From positions 1 through 33,502 of the forward strand of contig CACXFR010000162.1 in assembly GCA_902766935.1 (NCBI GenBank): a DNA stretch of 33,502 nucleotides. Reading direction: 5' to 3'. The stretch is from an uncultured Planctomycetota bacterium. GTDB lineage: Bacteria; Planctomycetota; Planctomycetia; Pirellulales; Thermoguttaceae. Below, piece after piece: positions 23,194 through 31,164 of the stretch; the first letter of the stretch is position 1, and each line of letters opens with the position of its first letter. The notes below the pieces were generated by a model. That model ran no database searches. It saw only the letters and a list, made by a program, of their open reading frames with translations, and was not told the origin of the DNA. A program made the translations under genes and the position numbers.

Positions 23194-24318
23194 TCAGGCC
23201 CGCGATCGAAGCTCTTCCAGCAGGGCGGGAATCCACGAGGCATTATCGGCCGACGTGTACGTCATACGTCCGCCCATGCGGCTGAACGTCTTGCAGAAAC
23301 GCAGATAATAGGCGGGATTGTCGGCCGGAGGTTCCCCCGCGCCGTTCCAGTCCCAGCGGGAAGGCGCCAGATCAAGAACGTGTATATCAAAGTCGCCGAT
23401 CGTCTCGTTTCGCTGCGCGGCCGCGTTCCGCGCCATCGAAAGCGCCTTTTCAAAGATCATCGGCGACATCACCGCCGAACCGACCGAAAGGTAGATTCCC
23501 CCTTTCAGGTTCGCCACCGAACGGACGAAAGCCAGAAAATCGCGTTCGGCGCACCGACCGATCGCCGCCGGATAATTGACCGGATGGGTGTAGATAATAT
23601 CGTGCCCGATCATCGGATGACAGGTCTGCGTCACGCCCGCGCGGCGGAGCCGCCAGACCAGGGAATAATCCCGGTACGGATGGGGAATGTCGTAGACGAT
23701 TCCCTCTTTCGGCAGATTCCCGCGGGCGGCCATCGTCATCAAATCGAGCGCGGCGGCGCCTCGTTCGAGCGCGGCGGGATCGTCCGAGCGCGCCGACTCT
23801 TCCGCCGCGGCGCGGAGTCTGTCGAAGGAAGGAACGGTAATCTTCCCGCGGTCAATCGTCGCGGCGATCGATTCGGCGTACCCCAGTCCTTCCATCGCGC
23901 CGACCAGGAAGGAGAGGTTCATATAGCGGCCCGTCTCTTCCCAGATCCCGAACTGTCCTTCCATAACATAGCGATGAACGTCTTCCCCCGACTCGGCCTG
24001 AAGAGCGAACTCCCAGTCGTGAATGATCCCCGCACCGTTGGTCGCGAAATGGGTGATCCATCCCTCATCGGCCAGGGCGGCCATCGTCGGACCGAGTCCG
24101 TTTTTGATCGAGTGAGCGCCGTAGGTCAGAATCCGAGCCGCGCCGAGTTTCCGGGCGCGTCGGATCGCTTCGGCCGCCCTTTCGACCGACTCGCGCGCCT
24201 CGTCCGAAAGTTCGATCGGTCCCTTCTCAATTTTTTCGGCGAGTTTCAGCACCTTGAGTTTGTTAACCCGCTCGGCCAGCGGTTTGGGTCTGATCTCGTT
24301 CCGGTTAAAGAGGTTCAT
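23194..24318 (-). CDS. Deoxyhypusine synthase-like conserved protein
   Basis: A 374-residue protein without signal peptide. The pattern ILTYGAHSIKNGLGPTMAAL, then THFATNGAGIIHDWEFAL, then GQFGIWEETGRYMN resembles the NAD-binding half of deoxyhypusine synthase-like proteins. The C-terminal part (LKGGIYLSVGSAVMSPMIFEKALSMAR) shows no match to the lysine-bearing region of the true enzyme as I remember it, and bacteria generally lack eIF5A, so this is likely a different enzyme with the same fold. I chose ATG 24318 with GGAAAG upstream over a TTG at 24339. It follows the TPR gene and precedes the FAD oxidoreductase. Function cannot be stated; the family link is an inference. Confidence 0.65.
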   Translation of the reverse strand: MNLFNRNEIRPKPLAERVNKLKVLKLAEKIEKGPIELSDEARESVERAAEAIRRARKLGAARILTYGAHSIKNGLGPTMAALADEGWITHFATNGAGIIHDWEFALQAESGEDVHRYVMEGQFGIWEETGRYMNLSFLVGAMEGLGYAESIAATIDRGKITVPSFDRLRAAAEESARSDDPAALERGAAALDLMTMAARGNLPKEGIVYDIPHPYRDYSLVWRLRRAGVTQTCHPMIGHDIIYTHPVNYPAAIGRCAERDFLAFVRSVANLKGGIYLSVGSAVMSPMIFEKALSMARNAAAQRNETIGDFDIHVLDLAPSRWDWNGAGEPPADNPAYYLRFCKTFSRMGGRMTYTSADNASWIPALLEELRSRA

Positions 24319-24387
24319 CGCCGTTTCTTTCCGTCTCAAATTACCGGGAGGCTCGCTTCCGAACGCCGCCGGCGCCGCCCGCCGAAC

Positions 24388-25767
24388 CTAGCGGTCCAGC
24401 GACTTGGCCAGTGCCTCGTAAATGTCCAGGTACCCCTGAAAGTCGTCTTCGAGGTACTCCTTCACCCGGGGAAGGATCGCGCCGGCCTGAGCGCAGTCGT
24501 TTTTCGCCTCGCCGGCGCGTCCTAAAATGTTAAGCGTCTTGGCGCGGTTCACATAGACCGAAAAGAGCTTCAAAAGCCCTTCGGCGCGCAGCACGTTCAC
24601 GTGTCCGCACCCGCAGTCGCACCCGTCGTGATGGTCATGCTCCTTCTCATCGGCGTCTCCGGCAAAGAAGTCGGCCGACAGGCCCGAGGCGGTTTCCGCC
24701 GCCGTATTGAAATCGGAGAGCGCCTCGTCGTACCGCTGCTGCGCATAGCGCGATTTTCCCCGTTCGTCAAAGAGCATCATCAGCGCCAGGAGCGCTTCCG
24801 GATCGTCGGTGTCGCGGATCCCGTCGAAAATTTCGGCGGTTTCGGTCAAGAGTTCTTCCGCTTCGCTCCACCGATCCAGGTAGTTGAGAAGCCGCCCGTC
24901 CATCACCGAAACGTTCAACAGTTCCGGACAGACGTCGGCGCGTCCGGCAGCAACTCCGTCGCGCAGACGCGCGACCGCCTCTTCCACATAGGAGAGAATC
25001 TCCTCGGGCGTCTTCCGCCCGGAACATTCGAGCGTTTGGGCGTAAACCGCCAGCGCTTCGGCCAGGTCGACGCTCTGTTCGGCGTCCCCCCGTTCGATCA
25101 TCTTCCGATAGAGCGCGATCACTTCTTCCAGCCGCTGCAGACTCTTTTCGTCTTCTCCCATTTCGCGGTAGATCGCGGCTTCCTGCATATACGTCTTGGC
25201 GAGATAGTAATACGCCTCATCCTCTTTCGACGTGCCGAAGAGCGAGGCGAACTCGCTTTTCACCCGTTCGAACGCGGCGATCGCGTCGGAATATTTTCCC
25301 TGCTCGAACCGGATCGTGGCGATATTCAGACGGATCCCCGCCAGGTCGAGCCGCGCGTCGAGATTTCCGACTTCGGAGAGTTTCTCCAAAAGCGCCTCGG
25401 CGGCGTCGTATTCGGCCAGCGCGTCGGACCAGACTCCCTGGTCGTTGAGCGTAACACCGTAGGTCAGGTGCGCCTGAGCGAGAATCATGATCATATCGTC
25501 GGACGGAAACGGAACCGATTCAAGGAGCTTAATCGTCTTTCCGAGCCATTTCCCCGTGGTTTCGAAATCGTCGTCTTCCTGAGCCTCGAGCGCCAGGGCC
25601 AGGTAATCGTGGGCGAGCGAAACGGGGTCGATCTCGCCGCCCGCCTCGCGCGTCTTTTCTGCGGCGGTGATCCGTTCGACCAGCTCGCGGCGCGCTTTCG
25701 CCTCGTCTTCGAAGGCTCGTTTCAGATCCAGTTCAATATCGGCGCGAGAATCGTCATGTTCTTCCAT
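24388..25767 (-). CDS. TPR-repeat protein with His/Cys-rich loop
   Basis: A 459-residue cytoplasmic protein made of helical hairpins of the tetratricopeptide type: residues 60-370 contain repeated patterns such as LAQAHLTYGVTLNDQGVWSD, RLNIATIRFEQGKYSDAI and EAAIYREMGEDEKSLQ. Such arrays bind other proteins. Residues 376-389 read EHDHHDGCDCGCGH, a compact set of His and Cys that looks like a metal site inserted between two TPR hairpins. The last 70 residues resume helices. GGAGGAGGA lies just before the ATG, a strong site. It is the second gene of the minus-strand run. The loop is not part of the usual TPR consensus, and no enzymatic domain is visible. Confidence 0.82.
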   Translation of the reverse strand: MEEHDDSRADIELDLKRAFEDEAKARRELVERITAAEKTREAGGEIDPVSLAHDYLALALEAQEDDDFETTGKWLGKTIKLLESVPFPSDDMIMILAQAHLTYGVTLNDQGVWSDALAEYDAAEALLEKLSEVGNLDARLDLAGIRLNIATIRFEQGKYSDAIAAFERVKSEFASLFGTSKEDEAYYYLAKTYMQEAAIYREMGEDEKSLQRLEEVIALYRKMIERGDAEQSVDLAEALAVYAQTLECSGRKTPEEILSYVEEAVARLRDGVAAGRADVCPELLNVSVMDGRLLNYLDRWSEAEELLTETAEIFDGIRDTDDPEALLALMMLFDERGKSRYAQQRYDEALSDFNTAAETASGLSADFFAGDADEKEHDHHDGCDCGCGHVNVLRAEGLLKLFSVYVNRAKTLNILGRAGEAKNDCAQAGAILPRVKEYLEDDFQGYLDIYEALAKSLDR

Positions 25768-25848
25768 TGTTCCTCCTCCGGAAGGACCGATCGGCCCCTT
25801 TCGATTCTGTCAATGTTCGGAAATACTTCCTTATCGAAAAAACAAACA

Positions 25849-26754
25849 CTACAGCGGGTCTTCTTCCCGAAGACCGTCCAGCGCTTTAATGAGCGCCTGC
25901 GTTCCGAGCCGTGCGCCCCCCTGCGCGGCGAGCCGTTCGTAGAGACGGCGGACCAAATCGAGCGCGGGAAGTCTCAAATTCATCCGCGCCGCCTCGTCGA
26001 GCGCGATCTTCATATCCTTAATAAAATGTTCCACGAAGAAACCGGGCGCAAAATCGCCGCGCAGAATCCGAGGTCCCAGATTCGAAAGGGACCAGCTCCC
26101 CGCCGCCCCGGCGGCGACCGAGTTCATCACCTTTTCCGTATCGAGTCCCGCGCGCCGCGCGTAGAGGAGCGCCTCGCACATCCCCGCCATATTCCCGGCA
26201 ATCAAAATCTGGTTCACCATTTTGGTATGCTGACCCGATCCCGCTTCCCCCTGATAGACGATCTTCGAGCCCAGAACTTCGAAGAGAGGGAACACGCGCC
26301 GAAAGGCCGTCTCGTCTCCGCCGACCATAATCGAGAGAGTTCCCTCCCGGGCGCCGATATCGCCGCCCGAAACGGGGGCGTCCAGCGCGTCGGCCCCCTG
26401 AGCCTGCGCCGCGCCGAAGATCTCCGCCGCCAGCGCCGGGGAACTCGTCGTCATATCGACCACGATCGGCGGCTCCGAGCGATCGGAGCTTTCGCGGAAT
26501 CCGGTCAGAACGCCCTCTCCGCCCAAAACCACATCGCGCACGTCGGCGGGATATCCGACCATCAGAAAGACGATATCCGACGCCGCGGCAACCCGCGCGG
26601 GGGACTCCGCCCAGACCGCGCCCAGGTCGAAAAGCGGCGCCGCTTTCTCTTTGGTCCGCGTAAAGACCGTCAGCGGATACCCCGCCTTTAAGAGGTTCGC
26701 CGACATACTCCGGCCCATCACGCCGGTACCGATCCATCCGATTCGCAGTTTCAT
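25849..26754 (-). CDS. Beta-hydroxyacid dehydrogenase (3-hydroxyisobutyrate/tartronate semialdehyde reductase type)
   Basis: A 301-residue NAD(P)-dependent dehydrogenase. The Rossmann motif is IGWIGTGVMGRSM at the N-terminus; the substrate-binding DAPVSGGDIGAREGTL segment and the catalytic-lysine region GSGQHTKMVNQ, each read in family order, follow at about 123 and 170. Length is normal. Members reduce tartronate semialdehyde or oxidise hydroxyisobutyrate; the C-terminal half is too divergent to choose. GGGAG lies 6 bases before the ATG and a good promoter sits 69-97 bases upstream. It starts the four-gene run with the TPR, deoxyhypusine-synthase-like and FAD oxidoreductase genes, whose shared theme is NAD/FAD redox chemistry. 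Confidence 0.92.
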   Translation of the reverse strand: MKLRIGWIGTGVMGRSMSANLLKAGYPLTVFTRTKEKAAPLFDLGAVWAESPARVAAASDIVFLMVGYPADVRDVVLGGEGVLTGFRESSDRSEPPIVVDMTTSSPALAAEIFGAAQAQGADALDAPVSGGDIGAREGTLSIMVGGDETAFRRVFPLFEVLGSKIVYQGEAGSGQHTKMVNQILIAGNMAGMCEALLYARRAGLDTEKVMNSVAAGAAGSWSLSNLGPRILRGDFAPGFFVEHFIKDMKIALDEAARMNLRLPALDLVRRLYERLAAQGGARLGTQALIKALDGLREEDPL

Positions 26755-26822
26755 CGATCGCTCCCAACAAGGCGGATTAACCGCCCGCCGCGGCTCGCCC
26801 GAAACGATCCTCGGGCACCTTC

Positions 26823-26851
26823 AGTATACCGAGATTCCTGAACAACTTCAA
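26823..26851 (-). promoter_or_regulatory. Promoter of the 26754-21520 run
   Basis: On the minus strand TTGAAG (26846-26851) and TATACT (26823-26828) are 17 bases apart. Transcription would start near 26816, about 60 bases before the dehydrogenase ATG. Confidence 0.65.
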
Positions 26852-26870
26852 CTGAGCCGTTACGCCGCCC

Positions 26871-26920
26871 GGCGGGGGGAACCCTCCCCCAGTCAGAACT
26901 GGGGGAGGGTTCCCCCCGCC
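26871..26920. repeat. REP-like perfect hairpin, 23-bp arms
   Basis: Two 23-base arms (26871-26893 and 26898-26920) are perfect inverted copies around CAGA. The arms are G/C blocks: GGCGGGGGG, AACCCTCCCCC, AGT. It lies between divergent genes and has no T run, so it is not a terminator. The centre, CCCCCAGTC-N2-AACTGGGGG, recurs 67 bases further on with a 3-base spacer, suggesting a mobile or dispersed repeat family. Confidence 0.85.
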
Positions 26921-26951
26921 CACGCAAGGCTGAGATTTCACCTCACCCAAC

Positions 26952-26975
26952 CCCCCAGTCTACAACTGGGGGTAG
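26952..26975. repeat. REP-like hairpin, second unit, with GTAG at its foot
   Basis: CCCCCAGT (26952-26959) and ACTGGGGG (26965-26972) pair perfectly around CTACA. The core, CCCCCAGTC-N3-AACTGGGGG, is the same as in the 26871 hairpin. GTAG (26972-26975) stands at the foot; REP elements handled by RAYT transposases carry a GTAG-type tetranucleotide next to the hairpin, though usually on the 5' side. Confidence 0.75.
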
Positions 26976-27019
26976 CAAACCGCGCCGCAGCGAATTTCAC
27001 CACACGCCCCACCCATCCC

Positions 27020-27045
27020 GTATCCGTATCGGGTATAATGGATAC
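27020..27045 (+). promoter_or_regulatory. TATAAT box inside an inverted repeat
   Basis: A perfect -10 box TATAAT (27034-27039) lies between GTATCC (27020-27025) and its complement GGATAC (27040-27045). No -35 match is seen, so an activator or an operator may act here. Transcription would start near 27046, about 39 bases before the ATG at 27085. Confidence 0.5.
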
Positions 27046-27084
27046 GTCAGACCGAACCGAACCCCTCCCCTTCAGAGAAACGCC

Positions 27085-27744
27085 ATGGAAACAACCCGCG
27101 TCTTTTACGACGATATCTACATCTACCAGGAGTTCTCCCAGCCGATCGAAGGCCAGGCCAAACCGGTCACTTTTAAAATCGCCGTCGGCCCGAAACCGGA
27201 ATACGCGTCTCTGGCGGCGGTGATCGAAGAGACCTACGCCAATGCGTACGGCAAACCGTCGGCAGAAGGCGCCTCGGAAACGGACGACCCGTCGGCGGCG
27301 CTCCGCCCAAGCCCGGAACTTCCCGCCGAATACTACGCCGAGCATATTCTCTACATCTCCCGTCTGGGAACGGTCTGGCACATCGAGTACCATTTCCATC
27401 CCGAACCGGAAGTCTGGATTCTCCCGGAACCGGAAAAAGCCGAGCGGCGCGAAAAGGGATTCTTTACCCGGGCGATCCTCTACGACCAGGTCTATCGCGT
27501 TGGCGGCCGGGAATACATCGTGACCTCGCTTCGCGGCAACTACGCCGACTTCCCCGGTTATTCCCCCTTCCTTCTCGAAAAGGCGCAAGAAAGAATGCGC
27601 CGTCTCGGCAGAGAGCAGCTCCTCGCTTCCGGCGCGCGTTTCGAAAACGCGGACCGCGGCCGGGGAATCCGTTTCAACGCCGACGAGTGGTTTCTTAAGC
27701 AGTTCGTCCCGCGCCTTTTGCTCGGCATCTTTGAGAAGAATTAA
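27085..27744 (+). CDS. Unknown cytoplasmic protein
   Basis: A 219-residue protein with no signal peptide or membrane segment. I do not recognise it. Residues 1-40 and 88-150 are predicted strands with many aromatics (YDDIYIYQEF, YYAEHILYISRLGTVWHIEY), and residues 55-80 are a Gly/Ser/Asp/Pro linker. The C-terminal 70 residues look helical (EKAQERMRRLGREQLL). The composition is typical of real coding sequence (strong GC bias at third positions), and it lies 32 bases before the GH39 gene, so the two are probably one transcript. Ribosome site is weak (GAGAAA at 11 bases), although the promoter-like box upstream supports the start. Confidence 0.72.
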   Translation: METTRVFYDDIYIYQEFSQPIEGQAKPVTFKIAVGPKPEYASLAAVIEETYANAYGKPSAEGASETDDPSAALRPSPELPAEYYAEHILYISRLGTVWHIEYHFHPEPEVWILPEPEKAERREKGFFTRAILYDQVYRVGGREYIVTSLRGNYADFPGYSPFLLEKAQERMRRLGREQLLASGARFENADRGRGIRFNADEWFLKQFVPRLLLGIFEKN

Positions 27745-27776
27745 ATACGACACCCCTTACCGAAAGTTCAGAACCG

Positions 27777-29237
27777 ATGAAAAAACAGACTCCGTTCGCC
27801 GATTTCTTCCGAATCGCGGCAATCGTCATTTCCGCCGCGATCCTTTCGAATATCGGACCGCTTCCGCGTCCGGCATTCTCTCAAGAAGGGAAACAGGTCG
27901 CGCTTTCCGCCGATTTTTCGAAAACGGTCGGAAAGATCAAGCCGGTCAACGGAACCAACCTCGGTCCCCGTCTGATCACCAGTAAATACAACGCTCACCG
28001 AGAGCTCTTTAAAAACGCGCGGTTCGGTCTGGTCCGGCTCCACGACGCGCCCTGGGACAACCCCACTCTCCGACTGGTCGATATGCACATGATCTTCGGG
28101 AATATGAACGACGATCCCGCCGACCCGGCGAACTACTATTTCGACGCGACCGACGACTACGTCAAGTCGATTCTCGACGCCGGCGCGCCGATTATGTACC
28201 GTTTGGGGGTCAGTATCGAACACACGGCACCGCGTACCTATTTCGCGAAAGAGCCGAAAGATATCGAAAAGGCGGCGGAAATCTTCGCCGGGATCGTCCG
28301 CCACTACAACCGCGGCTGGGGAAACGGATTCAACTACGGCATCAAGTACTGGGAAATCTGGAACGAACCGAACATCATTCCCATGATGTGGGACAACGCC
28401 GATTTCACGGCCTACTGCCGCTTCTACGTCTGTGTGGCGAAACGGCTGAAACGGGAATTCCCCGAAATCAAGGTCGGAGGGCCCGCTTTGGCCGGAAGCA
28501 GCGAAGAGACGCTCGCCCGATTCGTCGATTACTGCCGAAAGGAAGACGCGCCGCTCGATTTTTGCAGCTGGCACACCTACTCGTCTTCGCTCGCCGACCT
28601 GCTCGACCCGCCCGACGCGATACGGCGTCTTCTCGACGAGCGCGGATATACAGAAACCGAACTGCATCTCGACGAATGGCACTACATCAATCTCCCCTGG
28701 AGCGTCGTCCAGGGAACCGACGGAGACCGCCGGATGCACCGGGAGATGGCCGACGGCGACGGCGGCATTAACGGGATCGACGCGGCGGCGTTCATCGCCT
28801 GCGTTCTGGCGCTCTGGCAGGAGACGCCGATCGACAGCGCCAATTACTACGCCACTTCGCTGATGGAAGAGGAATGGGGACTGATCGACAACTTCGGGTA
28901 TCCGTATAAGACGTATTACGTGTTTCAGGGATTCGGCGAAATGCTCGCTTCCGCGCCGAACCGCGTTCGGTGCGAAAGCGCCTTGCGGAATTTCGTCATA
29001 TTGGGCGGCGCGTCGGACGCGGGAGCCGTGCGGCTGATGGTCGCTTCGTTCAAGGAAACCGCCGACTCGCTCAAAGTCCGCGTATCCGGAGTTCCCGAGT
29101 CGGGAACCGTCCGCATCCGCTCGATCGAGCCGGGGGACCGTGTCGAACCGGCCGAATCGACGCTCGACTACGCCGACGGCATACTCGACCTCGGGCCGAT
29201 CTCCGGCTCGATGGTAAAATTCATCGAATTCCCGTGA
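27777..29237 (+). CDS. Secreted GH39-type glycoside hydrolase
   Basis: A 486-residue exported enzyme. Residues 1-36 form a signal peptide with a long hydrophobic helix. The rest is a (beta/alpha)8 fold of clan GH-A, closest by motif to family 39 (beta-xylosidase or alpha-L-iduronidase-like). The acid/base Glu is E197 in WEIWNEPN; the nucleophile is E300 in LHLDEWHY. SWHTYS and the C-terminal beta-rich segment (about 400-486) also match that family. It would cleave xylose or uronic acid residues, in keeping with the CE15 and CE7 esterases. No clear Shine-Dalgarno precedes the ATG. The MFS gene downstream has its own promoter. Confidence 0.85.
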   Translation: MKKQTPFADFFRIAAIVISAAILSNIGPLPRPAFSQEGKQVALSADFSKTVGKIKPVNGTNLGPRLITSKYNAHRELFKNARFGLVRLHDAPWDNPTLRLVDMHMIFGNMNDDPADPANYYFDATDDYVKSILDAGAPIMYRLGVSIEHTAPRTYFAKEPKDIEKAAEIFAGIVRHYNRGWGNGFNYGIKYWEIWNEPNIIPMMWDNADFTAYCRFYVCVAKRLKREFPEIKVGGPALAGSSEETLARFVDYCRKEDAPLDFCSWHTYSSSLADLLDPPDAIRRLLDERGYTETELHLDEWHYINLPWSVVQGTDGDRRMHREMADGDGGINGIDAAAFIACVLALWQETPIDSANYYATSLMEEEWGLIDNFGYPYKTYYVFQGFGEMLASAPNRVRCESALRNFVILGGASDAGAVRLMVASFKETADSLKVRVSGVPESGTVRIRSIEPGDRVEPAESTLDYADGILDLGPISGSMVKFIEFP

Positions 29238-29282
29238 GAGAAAATATCCGTTCGGATTCCGCGTCCGTTTCGGGTCGATTCA

Positions 29283-29310
29283 TTGACAGATCCCCGTTTT
29301 GCGCCATAAT
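29283..29310 (+). promoter_or_regulatory. Promoter of the MFS gene
   Basis: A perfect TTGACA (29283-29288) and CATAAT (29305-29310) are 16 bases apart. Transcription would start near 29317, about 32 bases before the GTG start. Confidence 0.78.
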
Positions 29311-29348
29311 GCCCTTTTGGTTTCCCCGAAGCGAATGAGGATTAGGAA

Positions 29349-30563
29349 GTGACAGAATCCCGGGATCCGTTGAATCCGGCCGTCTCGAGCGCCGGAGCCT
29401 TCTTTACGAGTATCGCCGTCTGGGGCGTCGGGGTCGGTTGTTTCGCCGCCGCGCTGAACAACTACCTTTCCGACATTCACGGTATCACCATCTTTCAGCG
29501 GGGAGTGGTCGAGTTCTTTCGGGAACTCCCCGGATTCGCCCTCGTCTTTATCCTGGCGCTGATGCATCGGCTGAGCGACTGGCGCGTACTCCGCCTGGGA
29601 ACCGCGATTTCCCTTCTGGCGGCGCTTCTCCTCCTGGCGCCCACCAACAAGGCGGGGCTGACCGCGCTGGTCATGCTCTTCAGCACGGGGGAGCATCTGG
29701 TCATGCCGGCGCGTCAGTCACTGGCGATGCAGGTCGCCCGACCCGGCCGCGAGGGGTCGTCGCTCGGACTGATGACCTGCGTGATGAGCGGCGGAACGAT
29801 CCTGGGAAGTCTTCTGGTTGCGGTCGTCTTCTGGATCGGCACGCGGCTGTTCGGAATCGACGACGCGAAAGTCCTTTTCCGCGTCGTCTGGATTCTGATC
29901 GCACTTTTGCTTTCGGGAAGCGTTCTGTCGACCTACACCAAAAAAGCGCCGAACCGCGTCACCAAACGGCCCCGGCTTTACTTCAGTCGGAAATTTAACA
30001 AGTTCTATATTCTGGAGCTCTTCTACGGCGCGCGTAAACAGATTTTCCTGACCTTCGCGCCGTACGTACTGATCAAGATCTACCACCTCACCACGCCGCA
30101 GGTGGCGGTCCTGATGGGAGCGAGCGCGCTGATCAATATGCTCGGCGCGCCGACGGTCGGGCGGATCACCGACCGATTCGGATACCGCGCGGTCATGATC
30201 TGGGACACGCTGATCCTCTTCTGGGTCGCTCTGGCCTACGGATACGCCGGGAGTCTCTTTCCGATGCGTATCGCCGTTTGGGTCGTCTGCGGCAACTACC
30301 TTCTGGACGGTCTGATCAGCACCGCCTCCCTGGCGACGAACATCTACGTCCGCCGGATCGCGGCCGACCCGAACGAACTGACAAGCACCCTTTCGACCGG
30401 CATCTCGATCAACCACCTCATCTCGATCCTGATCGCCCTGGTCGGCGGCTGGATTTGGGCGGCGCTGGGCGTCAGCTGGCTCTTCACCTTCTCGGCGCTG
30501 ATGGCGCTGGCCAACTCGGCGTTCGCCTGGTCCCTCCCCCGGCACGAAGAGACCGCCGCGTAA
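29349..30563 (+). CDS. Major facilitator superfamily transporter
   Basis: A 404-residue integral membrane protein with about 12 hydrophobic segments, first at residues 15-37 and last near 380-395, interrupted by a charged central loop (about 195-225) that separates the two six-helix halves. The second half contains GRITDRFGYR between helices, the sugar/MFS signature G-x-x-x-D-R-x-G-x-R. The start is GTG at 29349, with GAGG nine bases upstream; the ATG at 29335 is out of frame and closes after five codons. It resembles small-molecule or sugar exporters/importers; substrate is unknown. The gene follows the GH39 gene but has its own promoter with a perfect -35 box, so it need not share its regulation. 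Confidence 0.9.
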   Translation: MTESRDPLNPAVSSAGAFFTSIAVWGVGVGCFAAALNNYLSDIHGITIFQRGVVEFFRELPGFALVFILALMHRLSDWRVLRLGTAISLLAALLLLAPTNKAGLTALVMLFSTGEHLVMPARQSLAMQVARPGREGSSLGLMTCVMSGGTILGSLLVAVVFWIGTRLFGIDDAKVLFRVVWILIALLLSGSVLSTYTKKAPNRVTKRPRLYFSRKFNKFYILELFYGARKQIFLTFAPYVLIKIYHLTTPQVAVLMGASALINMLGAPTVGRITDRFGYRAVMIWDTLILFWVALAYGYAGSLFPMRIAVWVVCGNYLLDGLISTASLATNIYVRRIAADPNELTSTLSTGISINHLISILIALVGGWIWAALGVSWLFTFSALMALANSAFAWSLPRHEETAA

Positions 30564-30587
30564 AACGAAAAGTTTTGAGATAAGTTT

Positions 30588-30623
30588 AAAAAAGGGGTTC
30601 GAGTCGAAATCGACCCGAACCCC
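30588..30623 (-). terminator. Rho-independent terminator of the hydrogenase operon
   Basis: GGGGTTCG and CGAACCCC (30594-30623) form a stem that continues as GTCGA/TCGAC after one mismatch. On the minus strand it is followed by six T (30588-30593). It ends the hndC-hndD-receiver run 50 bases after its last stop; the MFS gene on the plus strand has no T run after it. Confidence 0.85.
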
Positions 30624-30673
30624 GTCAATGCGCGCCGCGGAATCGCGCGGCGGAGCGAGGCATTAATCTTTGA

Positions 30674-31054
30674 TTACAGCCGTTCGATCACCGTGCGGAG
30701 CTGTTCGTAGCGATACGGCTTGTCAAGGAAAGCGTCGGCCTTAATCCAGGCGCGTTCGTCTTCGCTGTCGACCGAGAACTTCACGCCGTGGCGGCTGTTC
30801 ACGTCGGTGGCGATAATGACTTTGGTTTCCGGGGCGTCCTTTTTGATGTGGAACGCGAGCGAGAAACCGCTGTCGGCCTTTTCCATCACCAGATCGGTGA
30901 TCACAATGTCGTACTTGTCGGCGGCGAGCGCTTTCTCAGCCTCGGCGCGGTTCTCAACCACGGTGACGGCGCTGCCGTCGGCTTTCAGAGCTTCGCTGAT
31001 CTCACCCGTGTAAACAGGATCGCCGTCCACCAGAAGAATCTTGCAGTTTTTCAT
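30674..31054 (-). CDS. Stand-alone response-regulator receiver domain, atypical acidic pocket
   Basis: A 126-residue single receiver domain (CheY-like) with no output domain. The phospho-acceptor is D54 (VITDLVM), followed by T83 (IIATDV) and K112 (LDKPYR), all in place. The N-terminal acidic pocket reads VDGDP: D10 is kept, but the next position, which coordinates Mg in CheY (D13), is Gly11. Phosphorylation may therefore be weak or metal-independent, or the fold may act as a docking module. AAAGG lies nine bases before the ATG. It is the last gene after hndC and hndD, 110 bases on, so it probably relates to control of the hydrogenase. No histidine kinase is seen in the window. Confidence 0.93.
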   Translation of the reverse strand: MKNCKILLVDGDPVYTGEISEALKADGSAVTVVENRAEAEKALAADKYDIVITDLVMEKADSGFSLAFHIKKDAPETKVIIATDVNSRHGVKFSVDSEDERAWIKADAFLDKPYRYEQLRTVIERL

Positions 31055-31117
31055 TATGATGAACCTTTATATCTCTTTCGTTTGAATTGGAATGATCGGG
31101 GTAAAACATCGCGGACG

Positions 31118-31151
31118 GCCGGTTCGGAAGAGCGAGGTTTTCCGAACCGGC
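31118..31151 (-). other. Perfect stem-loop between hndD and the receiver gene
   Basis: GCCGGTTCGGAA and TTCCGAACCGGC form a 12-bp stem with a 10-base loop, 13 bases after the hndD stop. There is no immediate T run on the minus strand, so partial termination or mRNA protection is more likely than full termination. Confidence 0.6.
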
Positions 31152-31164
31152 GCGCAAAAACCTA

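Noticed and set aside
24601-26691. Long open frame (696 codons) on the plus strand across the TPR and dehydrogenase genes
   Set aside because: It spans two real minus-strand genes and their spacer and has Arg/Phe/Gly-rich shadow composition.
26871-26920. Large hairpin as a transcription terminator
   Set aside because: Both flanking genes are transcribed away from it and there is no T run on either strand.
26941-26975. CRISPR repeat or array
   Set aside because: Only two related hairpins of different length, no regular spacers and no cas genes.
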